From contig NZ_CP042241.1 in the NCBI RefSeq assembly GCF_007833275.1, forward strand, positions 372,001-436,000: a stretch of DNA of 64,000 bases. The letters run 5' to 3'. How positions within the stretch are numbered: position 1 is the first letter of the stretch; the number at the start of each line of letters is the position of its first letter. Position numbers and translations under genes: made by a program. The notes beneath the pieces are model-generated. The model had not been told where the DNA came from and searched no databases. It saw only the letters and a program-made list of their open reading frames with translations. This document shows positions 41,335 to 49,116 of the stretch, one piece after another. This DNA comes from Salarchaeum sp. JOR-1 (lineage in GTDB: Archaea; Halobacteriota; Halobacteria; Halobacteriales; Halobacteriaceae).

Positions 41335-42240
41335 ATGGGACTCAGGTGTTCGCTGCTCGGCCACGACTTCGGGGAGCCCGAGGTCGAACGCGAGCGCGAA
41401 GAACGCGGGAACGAAGTCGTCGAAACCGTTCGAGAGGTCAAAGTCTGCGAACGGTGCGGGTCGGAGTCGGTCGTGAGCGAGAACACCGAAGTCCGCTCGA
41501 TCAAGCCCGACCCCCGGGCCGAGAACGGATCCGCGCACGTGGAACCGGACGCGGAGACGGCGTCGCCGTCGTCGCACGCGCCCGACCTGGAAGCCGCTGT
41601 CACGCGCGTCTCCGAGGACGACCCGGGGGACGCGTCGTCCGGGGACGCGGGCGTGTCGGGCGAGTTCGGGGACGTGTCCGCTGAGGAGGACGACGGCGTC
41701 ATCCTCTCCGACGACGACGAATCGGACGAGGCGGAGGTGCCGGCTGACCGCGAGCCCGGCCAGTGGCCGGACGCGGGCGACACCCGGCAGGACGAGCGCG
41801 CCGGAACAGCGGCGAACCCGAGCGCCGTGCCGGACGAGGCCGCGGGCGACGCGGACGGCGGCGCGGAAGTCATCGACGCGGACGCCGAGAGCGAACCGAG
41901 CGAGGGAGACACCTCCGAAAGCGAGCACAGTCCGTGGCCGGACGTCGACGGCGACGACGAGGGGTTCGACGCGAAACCGGGGGCTGGCGGCGGTGTCGAG
42001 TTCGACGAGAGCGGGCAGGCCGCGGCGCAGGCCGAACACGCGAGCGAGGACGAGGACGTGGAGTACGTCGAAGCCGGGTTCGAGTCCACGGGCAGCCTCG
42101 ACCCCGAGCACGCGACCGACGCGGACGGAACCGAACTCGTCTGTCCGCAGTGCGGCCACCGGACGGCAGTGAGCGGGTCGTCGCTGCGCGCGGGCGACAT
42201 CTGTCCCGAGTGCCGGAAGGGCTATCTCGCGGAGCAGTAG
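41335..42240 (+). CDS. Zinc-ribbon protein with long acidic disordered middle (DUF7093-like)
   Basis: 301-aa protein with two small zinc modules at its ends. The N-terminus GLRCSLLGHDFGEPEVERER and CERCGSE (near 38) form one; the C-terminal CPQCGHR and CPECRKG (near 268 and 290) form the other. The ~200 residues between are Asp/Glu/Ser/Ala-rich and probably disordered, with a repeated short motif (GQWPDAGD, SPWPDVDGDD). The role is unknown; the layout suggests a flexible linker connecting two binding modules. The ATG at 41335 gives the conserved start. Confidence 0.8.
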   Translation: MGLRCSLLGHDFGEPEVEREREERGNEVVETVREVKVCERCGSESVVSENTEVRSIKPDPRAENGSAHVEPDAETASPSSHAPDLEAAVTRVSEDDPGDASSGDAGVSGEFGDVSAEEDDGVILSDDDESDEAEVPADREPGQWPDAGDTRQDERAGTAANPSAVPDEAAGDADGGAEVIDADAESEPSEGDTSESEHSPWPDVDGDDEGFDAKPGAGGGVEFDESGQAAAQAEHASEDEDVEYVEAGFESTGSLDPEHATDADGTELVCPQCGHRTAVSGSSLRAGDICPECRKGYLAEQ

Positions 42241-42281
42241 GACACGAAGGGGTTATAGTTCCGCCGCGGCTTCTCCCGTCC

Positions 42282-42677
42282 ATGAAGGAGTACAAGATGC
42301 GGCGGGGAGAGCACCTCGAAGACCGAGTTCCCGACCTGAAGGGGAAAGTCGAGGAGTACTTCGGCGAGATCTCCGCGACGGAGGAGTACAAAGGCAGCGA
42401 CCTCTACGTCGTCGAAGACCCGGACAATCCCGTGTTCGAGCGCGTCGTCGCCGGCGCGGTCGAGTACTCGGGGAAGAAGGACAAACTCGGCGTCGACTTC
42501 GTCGAGCGCGACGCCGCGGACGTCATCGCGGAGGGGAACGCGGACGCCGCGCAGGACGCCGTGAGCGCGAAGAACGACTTCTTGAAGGAAGTGACGGGCC
42601 GGGACGCGAAGTCCCGCCGCGACTCGATGAAGCGCTCGGTCGAGGATGACGCCGACAAGCCGGACGGCGTCTCGTAA
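42282..42677 (+). CDS. DUF5611 family protein
   Basis: 131-aa protein. The start MKEYKMRRGEHLEDRVPD and a core with YFGEISATEEYKGSDLYVVE and AVEYSGKKDKLGVDFVERD resemble the euryarchaeal DUF5611 family of unknown function. The C-terminal part is a charged helix. It lies 41 nt after the zinc-ribbon gene. The convergent sepF stop is 2 nt away. Confidence 0.82.
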   Translation: MKEYKMRRGEHLEDRVPDLKGKVEEYFGEISATEEYKGSDLYVVEDPDNPVFERVVAGAVEYSGKKDKLGVDFVERDAADVIAEGNADAAQDAVSAKNDFLKEVTGRDAKSRRDSMKRSVEDDADKPDGVS

Positions 42678-42679
42678 CC

Positions 42680-43033
42680 TTATCGGTTGAGTTTTTCGCG
42701 GCTGACGGAGATGCCGGACGGCGTGACGATGAGCTGGTCGTCGCCCTTCTGGACGATGTCGCCGCCGACCTCCTGGGCGACCTGGCGGAGTTCGTCGATG
42801 ACGTGGTCGACCATCTTGTCTTCGGTGCGGAGGCGGGTGATGTCGGCGATGACGACGTCGCCGTCGTAGACCGCGTCCTTGATGGCGATGACGTCCTCTT
42901 GACCGTCGATTTCGGCGATGTGGACGCTCTTGCGTGCGTTTCCGGCGCTAGTTTCGAAGTCGCCGACGTCGAGTTCGACGTAGTCCTCGGTCGAGCTCCC
43001 GCCCGCGCCGAGAATCTTATCCATGAATCCCAT
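42680..43033 (-). CDS. sepF: Cell division protein SepF
   Basis: 117-aa SepF. The N-terminal amphipathic helix (GFMDKILGAG) can bind the membrane; a linker leads to the SepF core with IAEIDGQEDVIAIKDAVYDG, GDVVIADITRLRTEDKMVDH and QKGDDQLIVTPSGISVSR. In archaea SepF anchors FtsZ to the division site membrane and is essential. The ATG at 43033 is chosen; MDK three codons later is a possible alternative. No ftsZ is in the window. Confidence 0.93.
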   Translation of the reverse strand: MGFMDKILGAGGSSTEDYVELDVGDFETSAGNARKSVHIAEIDGQEDVIAIKDAVYDGDVVIADITRLRTEDKMVDHVIDELRQVAQEVGGDIVQKGDDQLIVTPSGISVSREKLNR

Positions 43034-43127
43034 ACCGTAGTCCTCCCGAGGCGTCTCAATAGAGTTTACGGAGAACGGGGCTGCCGGTTCACGGAGTTTT
43101 ACGCGGGTCGGTCGACTCCCATCGGGT

Positions 43128-43862
43128 ATGACGTTCAGTATCTGTGTGCGCGAGGAGTACGAGGACGACGACGGCGACACCCAGCACCGGTTCGGGGTGG
43201 CGGTGACGACGCGGCTCCCCGGCGTCGGGACGCTGTGTCCGTTCGTCTCCGAGAACGGGGCGGTGGCGACGCAGAGCCTCGTGAACGTCGAACTCGGGCG
43301 GAAGGGAGTCGAGTATCTCGACGACGGGCTCGCCGTGGCGGACGCGCTGGACGCGCTGTTGAACGCGGACGACGGGAAGCCCGAACGCCAGTTACACGGC
43401 GTGGACGCGGAGGGCGAGTTCGCGTTCTCGGGCGAGGAGTGCGGGGAGTGGTTCGGCGACCTCGTGGGGGAGAACTACACCGTCGCGGGGAACCTCCTCA
43501 CCGGCGAGTCCGTCATCGAGGAGACGGCGGCGGCGTACGAGGGCGGCGACCGAGAGGAGCCGCTGGCGAAGCGACTCATCGACGCGCTCGGGGCGGGGCA
43601 GGCGGAGGGCGGGGACAAGCGCGACGACCTCGAGGTGCAGTCCGCGGCCGTGACGGTGGCGACGACGGAGGACCGCGAGTTCGACCCGTACTACGACGAC
43701 CTGCGCGTGGACGCGAGTACGGATCCCGTGCAGGAGCTCCGGGAGACGTTCCGGCTCGCGAGCGAGGGACAAGAGACGGCGCTCGAGAAGTACGCGGAGG
43801 AGGCGGAGAACGCAGAGGAGACAGCGAGCGTGGAGAGCGCGAGCGAGGACGGCGAGGCGTAG
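43128..43862 (+). CDS. DUF1028 family protein (Ntn-hydrolase-like)
   Basis: 244-aa DUF1028 protein. The N-terminus MTFSICVREEYEDDDGDTQH is followed by FGVAVTTRLPGVGTLCPF, GAVATQSLVNVELGRKGVEY and the conserved GENYTVAGNLLTGESVIEE (near 116) and AGQAEGGDKRDD motifs. The fold is related to Ntn-hydrolases/proteasome subunits, but enzyme activity is not established for the family. The C-terminal 40 residues are an acidic haloarchaeal tail. Confidence 0.85.
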   Translation: MTFSICVREEYEDDDGDTQHRFGVAVTTRLPGVGTLCPFVSENGAVATQSLVNVELGRKGVEYLDDGLAVADALDALLNADDGKPERQLHGVDAEGEFAFSGEECGEWFGDLVGENYTVAGNLLTGESVIEETAAAYEGGDREEPLAKRLIDALGAGQAEGGDKRDDLEVQSAAVTVATTEDREFDPYYDDLRVDASTDPVQELRETFRLASEGQETALEKYAEEAENAEETASVESASEDGEA

Positions 43863-44054
43863 TCAGGCGCTGCGGACGCGACTGGCGCGCGAGCGGCCGC
43901 AGACGGTGCATTCGGTGACGCGGTAGGGTTCGCGGGAGTACGCGCAGTTCTCGCCGTCCGGGCCTTCCTGGCGGAGTTCGATGGTGACCAAGTGGGTGGT
44001 CGTGGCGTCGCAGACCGGGCAGGGTTCGTCGTGGCGTTGCGGGCCCCGAGACAT
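43863..44054 (-). CDS. Small zinc-finger protein
   Basis: 63-aa protein with two CxxC motifs, CPVC (12-15) and CTVC (49-52), separated by a beta-rich segment (TTHLVTIELRQEG, then SREPYRVTEC). It should bind one zinc. A haloarchaeal family of unknown function (DUF7835-like); the basic C-terminus (GRSRASRVRSA) might contact nucleic acid. Its stop lies 1 nt from the DUF1028 stop. Confidence 0.8.
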   Translation of the reverse strand: MSRGPQRHDEPCPVCDATTTHLVTIELRQEGPDGENCAYSREPYRVTECTVCGRSRASRVRSA

Positions 44055-44085
44055 CGTGCGTCGCCCGAGTGTAGATCGACCGTCC

Positions 44086-44096
44086 GCATATAATTT
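44086..44096 (-). promoter_or_regulatory. Putative TATA element for small zinc-finger gene
   Basis: On the minus strand AAATTATATGC lies about 32-42 nt upstream of the ATG at 44054. Confidence 0.5.
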
Positions 44097-44108
44097 TCTC
44101 CGAATTAC

Positions 44109-44588
44109 TCAGGGAACGAACTCGTAGAGGTCGTCGCCGACGTAGTGGATGGACGTGACGACCTTCCCGGAGTCCCCGGTCATCTCGCTTCCGGAGACGA
44201 GCGCGCGGCCGACCGCGAGGGCCTTCCCGTGCGTCTCCTCTACGACGACGACGAGGTCGCCCTCGCTGATGGAATCGTCAGCGGCGACGATTCCGGGCCG
44301 CATCACGTCCGCGCCGCCGCTCACGAACGAGATAGCGCCCGCGTCTACCGTCACGGTTCCCGTCTCGGGGTCGGCTTCGTTCGCGCCGCGCACGGTGACG
44401 AACGGTTCGTCGTCGATGTAGCACGCGAGCGGCTCGCCGTCCACGAGAATGAGGTCGAACGCGGAGTCCGCGAGCTCCACGAGTTCGTAGGTGTCCGCGT
44501 CGAACGACACGCCGAGGGTAGCTTCGAGGTTGTCGTTCAGCCGCGACACTTCGTCGCTCCGCAGGTGGTGGCGCGAGGAGATCTCCAT
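44109..44588 (-). CDS. PUA-domain RNA-binding protein
   Basis: 159-aa protein of the archaeal MCT-1/DUF1947-like group. The N-terminal domain starts EISSRHHLRSDEVSRLNDNL; the C-terminal PUA domain has DAGAISFVSGGADVMRPGIV (near 82) and LVVVVEETHGKALAVGRAL. PUA domains bind structured RNA such as tRNA or rRNA; in eukaryotes the MCT-1 relative acts in translation re-initiation. The start at 44588 is supported by the family N-terminus. Confidence 0.88.
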   Translation of the reverse strand: MEISSRHHLRSDEVSRLNDNLEATLGVSFDADTYELVELADSAFDLILVDGEPLACYIDDEPFVTVRGANEADPETGTVTVDAGAISFVSGGADVMRPGIVAADDSISEGDLVVVVEETHGKALAVGRALVSGSEMTGDSGKVVTSIHYVGDDLYEFVP

Positions 44589-44693
44589 ACGGTCTCCTGT
44601 GTCGGCTCACCGCTTAAAACGTCCGTCTCGCGACGTCGCGTCCTGCGCGGGGAGGGCGACACCACTAACTACGGGACTCACCTATCCCGGAGT

Positions 44694-45983
44694 ATGTCAG
44701 ACGAGCAGGCCGCGGCGGGTACCCCGGACGGACAGGGGCCCGTGCGCGTCCCTCAGGATCTCGCGGATCGACTCGAATCGAAGCGCGAGGATCTCTTCGA
44801 GAAGTTCGGCATCGAGGACGCGTTTCCGCCCGAGGTCGTCGAAGAAGCGGAGGCCCGCACCGAGGGCGTCCAGCAAGAGATCCAGGACGAACTCGGCGAG
44901 CGCGAGGATCTCCGGGAGCTGACGACGTGGACGACGGATCCGGTGGACGCCCAGGACTTCGACGACGCCATCAGCGTCGAGGAGCGCGAAGAGGAGTACG
45001 TGCTCTGGGTGCACATCGCGGACGTGACGCACTACGTCACGCCGGACACGGAGATGTGGGAGTCCGCGGTGACGCGCGCGAACACCGTCTACCTCCCCGG
45101 GTACACGGTGCACATGCTCCCGCCGGTGCTCGCGGAGACGGTGTGTTCGCTCGTCCCGAACGAAGACCGGCTCGCGCACACCGTGGAAATGCATCTCGAC
45201 AAGGAGACGCTGGGGTACGACACCATCGACATCTACAAGTCCGTCATCCACTCGGACGAACGCCTCACGTACACGCAGGCCGAAGACCGCCTCGACGACC
45301 CCGACAGCCCGCTGCACGACGAGATCTCGCTCGTGTTCGACCTCGCGGATCAGATGCACGAACAGCGCAAGGAGGACGGCTCGCTGGTGCTGAATCCGCG
45401 GCGTGACCGCGCGCACACCATCATCGAGGAGAGCATGCTGAAGGCGAACAAGGCCGTCACCCACGAACTGATGTGGAACCGCGGCGTGGAGGCCGTCTAC
45501 CGCGTCCACCCCCAGCCGAGTCCGGACGAGTGGAGCGACGCGCTCCGCGAGATCCAGGAACTCGACGGCGTCTCCGTCCCCGGCGACTCCTGGGACGACC
45601 CGCGGAAGGCCGTGAACGCGACGCTCGAGCAGGCGCCCGACCGCCAGCTCGGGCAGATTCAGTGGGCGGTGATGAAGGTGATGCCGCGCGCGAAGTACAT
45701 GAACGACCCGTTCGGCGGCCACCACGCGCTGAACTTCGAGATTTACGGCCACTTCACGAGCCCGATTCGGCGGATGAGCGACCTCGTGAACCACTGGATC
45801 GTCTACCAGAACGACGTGCCGGAGACGCTCATCGAGCTCTGCGACCACGCGAGCGACAAGCAGAAGGACGGCGAGCAGGCGGAACGCGAGTACAAGCAGT
45901 TCCTCGAGGAGGTCGGCCTCGACCCGAACGCCGTCAACAACCGCGGTATCGAGGTCGCTGACGTGGACGATATCGAATACTGA
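44694..45983 (+). CDS. rnr: RNB-domain exoribonuclease (RNase R-like), without OB domains
   Basis: 429-aa protein made almost entirely of an RNB nuclease domain. The catalytic acidic cluster D82, D88, D90 and D91 is in TDPVDAQDFDDAIS. Later motifs include VHIADVTHYV, PGYTVHMLPPVLAE, HFTSPIRRMSDLVNHWI and the C-terminal acidic DVDDIEY. Bacterial RNase R/II has cold-shock and S1 domains around RNB; here these are absent, which is usual in haloarchaea. It should degrade RNA 3' to 5'. The ATG at 44694 gives SDEQAAAGTPDGQG; an upstream longer frame is rejected. Confidence 0.93.
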   Translation: MSDEQAAAGTPDGQGPVRVPQDLADRLESKREDLFEKFGIEDAFPPEVVEEAEARTEGVQQEIQDELGEREDLRELTTWTTDPVDAQDFDDAISVEEREEEYVLWVHIADVTHYVTPDTEMWESAVTRANTVYLPGYTVHMLPPVLAETVCSLVPNEDRLAHTVEMHLDKETLGYDTIDIYKSVIHSDERLTYTQAEDRLDDPDSPLHDEISLVFDLADQMHEQRKEDGSLVLNPRRDRAHTIIEESMLKANKAVTHELMWNRGVEAVYRVHPQPSPDEWSDALREIQELDGVSVPGDSWDDPRKAVNATLEQAPDRQLGQIQWAVMKVMPRAKYMNDPFGGHHALNFEIYGHFTSPIRRMSDLVNHWIVYQNDVPETLIELCDHASDKQKDGEQAEREYKQFLEEVGLDPNAVNNRGIEVADVDDIEY

Positions 45984-46124
45984 TACGCCTTCCGTGGTTA
46001 CGTCGAAGTAGAGCACGAACTCGCGCGCACAGCCGAGGTCTCGGCGACCCCACTCGACCGCCCGCGCCGTCCACGGACGGGGTGCCTCGTATCCCGCCGC
46101 GCCGACGAACGCCAGCGCCACCGA

Positions 46125-46241
46125 GACGCCGGGGATCAGATCACGCTCACAGAGACAGCACCCGAGTCGATTGCGTCCGCGGGCACGGTCGCCGTCCAGA
46201 GTATCGACACCGAGTCCGGTTCGACCGTCGCCGTCGAGTAA
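46125..46241 (+). pseudogene. C-terminal fragment of a type IV pilin-like gene
   Basis: 38 codons from 46125 read DAGDQITLTE...[13 protein letters not shown] and stop at TAA. They align with the last part of the intact pilin at 9283-9807 ([10 protein letters not shown]...[10 protein letters not shown]...VRVE). The N-terminal pilin motif is absent upstream; the homology starts abruptly at 46125 beside an unrelated coding-like antisense stretch. It is a remnant, from an old duplication or rearrangement of a pilin paralog. Confidence 0.75.
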
Positions 46242-46344
46242 CCAGCACACGGCGACGGGTAGACTCGGTCAGTCAGACACCACCTCCCGGCGCGCACATA
46301 TACGTATACAAGAGCCGGTTCCTGGCGGGTTTTCTGGCCGCCAC

Positions 46345-46364
46345 GGTTTTTCGTCGGAAAAACC
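46345..46364. repeat. Perfect hairpin with T/A arms, possible terminator
   Basis: GGTTTTTC and GAAAAACC (8 bp each) pair around GTCG. The T-rich arm could end transcription on either strand. Confidence 0.5.
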
Positions 46365-46420
46365 GCGTTTCGGTAGCTGCCTCCTGAAGCGTTTTCCGTG
46401 GCGATACGCTCAGTAGAGGT

Positions 46421-46642
46421 GTGTCCGCGACTATCGAGACGCCCGCGTCCGAGGAGCCGTGTGCGTACTGTGGGTCGCGCATCTTCGACCACGACCCGAT
46501 TTGCGTCCGTGATTGTGAGGCGAACTGTGGCTCTCCGAGCTACTTCTGTAACTACGCCTGTCTCTCGGCGCACATCGAGGAGAACAATCTCACCGAGGGC
46601 GATGCGTGCGAGTGGCAGCCCGGCGAACGCGACTGTTGCTGA
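46421..46642 (+). CDS. Small Cys-rich zinc-binding protein
   Basis: 73-aa protein starting at GTG. Cysteines occur as CAYC (14-17), C28, C32, C36, CNYAC (43-47), C63, and a terminal CC, enough for one or two zinc sites. The sequence FDHDPICVRDCEANCGSPSY is distinctive. It resembles small Cys-rich haloarchaeal proteins of unknown function. Start evidence is limited to the sensible N-terminus SATIETPASEEP. Confidence 0.7.
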   Translation: MSATIETPASEEPCAYCGSRIFDHDPICVRDCEANCGSPSYFCNYACLSAHIEENNLTEGDACEWQPGERDCC

Positions 46643-47126
46643 AGTGGGTTCGAGGATTGGCGTGCCGTGACTGCGGGGGTTCACGCGCTCGGACGCGTGC
46701 TCGACCGATGCGACCCAGCGCGCCCCAAACACCCGGGAAACCGAGCGCACACCCGGATATACAGACCACAGAATAGTGTTGTCACTCCGTTAGCGGGCCG
46801 GCAGGCTCGGAGCAGCTGCCAGAACGCCGTCGCACCACGCCGGTACCGCACCGCGCGTTCCGAATCGCCGCCTCGTCGCGGCCCGCCTCCGTCCACAACT
46901 CGAACGCACGCTGGACGCGCCCACGCCGAGGGGTCGTCTGAATACTCACGCTGACCACCCCGGGTTTCCGTCGAGTGAATCACGGGCGGGCGTCGACCCG
47001 GATTTGTACCGGGAATCCACTCGGTTCTGAGCGGTGTTCGTTACGGCTGCGGGTAGAACGAAGGTTGTGGAGAGAAGGGCGGAGGCGTGGCTCTCCGGGA
47101 TAGTTCGACGGGAAGAACCGGGGTAG
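46643..47126. other. Intergenic region, possibly degraded
   Basis: About 480 nt. The only frame with coding character is a 55-codon minus-strand ORF (46782-46949). The rest shows no protein or RNA I can identify. Confidence 0.4.
46782..46949 (-). CDS. Doubtful 55-aa ORF, possibly a gene remnant
   Basis: A GTG at 46949 opens a frame starting SIQTTPRRGRVQRAFELWTE and GRDEAAIRNA, with haloarchaeal codon use for about 30 codons, then turning Arg/Ser-rich before the stop. An alternative frame continues more sensibly (RYRRGATAFWQLLRA), so a frameshifted remnant is likely. No family is recognised. Confidence 0.3.
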   Translation of the reverse strand: MSIQTTPRRGRVQRAFELWTEAGRDEAAIRNARCGTGVVRRRSGSCSEPAGPLTE

Positions 47127-47198
47127 TGGACTCGCTGGGATTTGAACCCAGGGCCTCTTCCTTGCGAAGGAAGCGATCTACCACTGATCTACGAGCCC
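47127..47198 (-). tRNA. tRNA-Ala (CGC)
   Basis: 72-nt cloverleaf: acceptor GGGCTCG/CGAGTCC (one G-U pair), anticodon stem CTTCC/GGAAG with loop TTCGCAA (anticodon CGC, reading GCG), T arm CTGGGTTCAAATCCCAG and discriminator A. There is no intron. Confidence 0.95.
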
Positions 47199-47325
47199 GC
47201 GTGTTTGATTGGAGTGGCGGCGCGAATTTGTACCTTGCGTTTTCGGGTGACTGGAGAGAGGCGTGCGCGGTCACTCTCGAGTGTGGAAAACGGGAGAGAG
47301 GAGAGTCACGTGAGAGCCGCGCAGT

Positions 47326-47346
47326 GAGAAGCGCGAGGCGCTTCTC
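47326..47346. repeat. Perfect 9-bp hairpin, GAGAAGCGC-GAG-GCGCTTCTC
   Basis: Perfect inverted repeat with a GAG loop. Same stem core as 15507-15527. It is the outermost of three successive hairpins downstream of rps10. Confidence 0.65.
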
Positions 47347-47351
47347 GGCTC

Positions 47352-47366
47352 GCGGGCGATGCCCGC
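47352..47366. repeat. Perfect 6-bp hairpin, GCGGGC-GAT-GCCCGC
   Basis: GC-only stem with a three-base loop, five bases from the 9-bp hairpin; the middle of the three-hairpin tract after rps10. Confidence 0.55.
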
Positions 47367-47376
47367 TCGCTAGGTC

Positions 47377-47398
47377 AGTCAGCCAGAAACGGCTGACT
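47377..47398 (-). terminator. Hairpin directly after rps10, possible terminator
   Basis: AGTCAGCC and GGCTGACT (8 bp) pair around AGAAAC. The stem ends at the rps10 stop codon, so it would form the 3' end of the tuf-rps10 message. Confidence 0.5.
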
Positions 47399-47706
47399 TA
47401 GTCTTCCAGAACGATTTCGATACTGACGTCGTTCGGGACCTGGATTCGCATGAGCTGTCGGAGCGCGCGTTCGTCCGCGTCGATGTCGATGAGACGCTTG
47501 TGGACGCGCATCTCCCAGTGTTCCCACGTTGCCGTCCCCTCACCGTCCGGGGACTTTCGCGACGGGACTTCGAGAGTTTTCGTGGGGAGCGGAACCGGCC
47601 CGCTGATGTTAACGCCGGTTTTCTCCGCGATCTCGCTGACATCAGCGCAGATGTCGTCGAGGTCGTCGGGACTGACACCGGCGAGGCGAACGCGTGCCTG
47701 TTGCAT
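47398..47706 (-). CDS. rps10: Ribosomal protein uS10
   Basis: 102-aa small-subunit protein uS10. The sequence starts [20 protein letters not shown] and has the conserved [20 protein letters not shown] loop and [20 protein letters not shown]. The length is normal. It follows tuf on the same strand after a 7-nt gap, the classical tuf-rps10 arrangement in archaea. Three hairpins follow its stop. Confidence 0.98.
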   Translation of the reverse strand: MQQARVRLAGVSPDDLDDICADVSEIAEKTGVNISGPVPLPTKTLEVPSRKSPDGEGTATWEHWEMRVHKRLIDIDADERALRQLMRIQVPNDVSIEIVLED

Positions 47707-47713
47707 GCGTTAG

Positions 47714-48979
47714 TTAGGCCTCGTTGACGTCGAGGACCTTGCCGGCCGCGATGGTCTGACCCATGTCGCGGACCGCGAAGGAGCCGAGTTCCGGAATCTC
47801 GGAGGACGGCTCGATGCTGAGGGGCTTCTGCGGGCGGACGGTGACGACCGCGGCGTCGCCGGACTGAATGAAGTCCGGGTTCTCCTCGGCGACCTCGCCG
47901 CTCGCGGGATCCATCTTCTTGTCGATGGATTCGATGGTACACGCGACCTGCGCCGTGTGCGCGTGGAAGACGGGCGTGTAGCCGGCCGTGATGACGGACG
48001 GGTGCTGCATCACGACGACCTGCGCCGTGAACGTCTCCGCGACCGTCGGCGGTTCGTCGGCGGGACCACAGACGTCACCGCGGCGGATGTCGTCCTTGCC
48101 GATACCGCGGACGTTGAATCCGACGTTGTCACCGGGCTCGGCGCTCGGGACTTCCTCGTGGTGCATTTCGATGGTCTTGACCTCGCCACCGACGTCAGAC
48201 GGCTGGAAGCTGACGTTGTCGCCCGTGTTCATCATCCCGGTCTCGATACGTCCGACGGGGACGGTACCGATGCCGGAGATGGTGTAGACGTCCTGGATCG
48301 GGAGGCGCAGCGGCGCGTCCGTCGGCGGCTGCGGCTCCGGCAGGTTGTTGAGTGCCTCGAGGAGGGTCTCGCCGTCGTACCACGGCGTGTTCTCGGAGGC
48401 TTCCGCGACGTTGTCGCCCTCGAAGGCGGACGTCGGGATGAAGGATGCGTCTTCCGTGTTGAACTGGACCTGCTTGAGGAGGTCCTGCACGTCGGAGACG
48501 ACCTGCTTGTAGGTGTCTTCCTTGTAGTCGACGATGTCCATCTTGTTGACGGCGACGATGAGCTCGTCGATACCGAGGGTGCGTGCGAGGAAGACGTGCT
48601 CGCGGGTCTGGGGCGCGACACCGTCGTCGGCGGCGACGACGAGCACGGCGTTGTCCGCCTGGGATGCGCCCGTGATCATGTTCTTGACGAAGTCGCGGTG
48701 GCCCGGACAGTCGACGATGGTGAAGTAGTAATCGTCGGTGTCGAACTCCTGGTGGGCGATGTCGATGGTGACACCGCGCTCGCGCTCCTCAGCGAGGTTG
48801 TCCATGACGTAGGCGAACTCGAATCCGCCCTTGCCCTTCTCCTCGGCTTCTTCCTTGTGCTGTTCGATGACGTGCTCGGGCACACTCCCCGTCTCGTAGA
48901 GGAGTCGCCCGACCATCGTGCTCTTTCCGTGGTCAACGTGGCCGATGACGGCCAGGTTCTGGTGCGGTTTGTCGCTCAT
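47714..48979 (-). CDS. tuf: Translation elongation factor aEF-1alpha
   Basis: 421-aa GTPase that delivers aminoacyl-tRNA to the ribosome. G motifs: GHVDHGKST (near 12-20), switch [14 protein letters not shown] (near 150) and the later ASAF-type loop (PTSAFEGDN). Domains II and III follow in order. The ATG at 48979 gives [17 protein letters not shown]; the longer frame adds a 30-residue basic leader unlike the family. A TATA-like GAATAAAACG lies about 32-41 nt upstream. Confidence 0.98.
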   Translation of the reverse strand: MSDKPHQNLAVIGHVDHGKSTMVGRLLYETGSVPEHVIEQHKEEAEEKGKGGFEFAYVMDNLAEERERGVTIDIAHQEFDTDDYYFTIVDCPGHRDFVKNMITGASQADNAVLVVAADDGVAPQTREHVFLARTLGIDELIVAVNKMDIVDYKEDTYKQVVSDVQDLLKQVQFNTEDASFIPTSAFEGDNVAEASENTPWYDGETLLEALNNLPEPQPPTDAPLRLPIQDVYTISGIGTVPVGRIETGMMNTGDNVSFQPSDVGGEVKTIEMHHEEVPSAEPGDNVGFNVRGIGKDDIRRGDVCGPADEPPTVAETFTAQVVVMQHPSVITAGYTPVFHAHTAQVACTIESIDKKMDPASGEVAEENPDFIQSGDAAVVTVRPQKPLSIEPSSEIPELGSFAVRDMGQTIAAGKVLDVNEA

Positions 48980-49010
48980 GGTCAGGATTCGCGCGTAAGT
49001 GCGCTCTGTG

Positions 49011-49020
49011 CGTTTTATTC
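49011..49020 (-). promoter_or_regulatory. Putative TATA element for tuf-rps10
   Basis: On the minus strand GAATAAAACG lies about 32-41 nt before the tuf ATG (48979), implying a very short leader. Confidence 0.5.
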
Positions 49021-49116
49021 GCCTGATTCGGTTAAAACCATTTCGGAATCCCCTTAGCCGCATCACCACGCCGCCTGCCGATTACTGGAAACGAGTGGCG
49101 TGGCAACTACTCGCAC

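Larger units (their letters stand above)
45984..46420. other. Intergenic region with gene remnants
   Basis: About 440 nt. It holds a pilin C-terminal fragment (46125-46241). Antisense to about 45990-46124 is a coding-like stretch with haloarchaeal codon use (ALAFVGAAGYEAPRPW and LGCAREFVLYFDVTTEG) that I cannot identify. GGTTTTTCGTCGGAAAAACC (46345-46364) forms a perfect hairpin in the right part. Confidence 0.55.

Noticed and set aside
46667-46954. Possible structured RNA (SRP or RNase P RNA) in the gap before tRNA-Ala
   Set aside because: No conserved core sequence of either RNA could be found on either strand.
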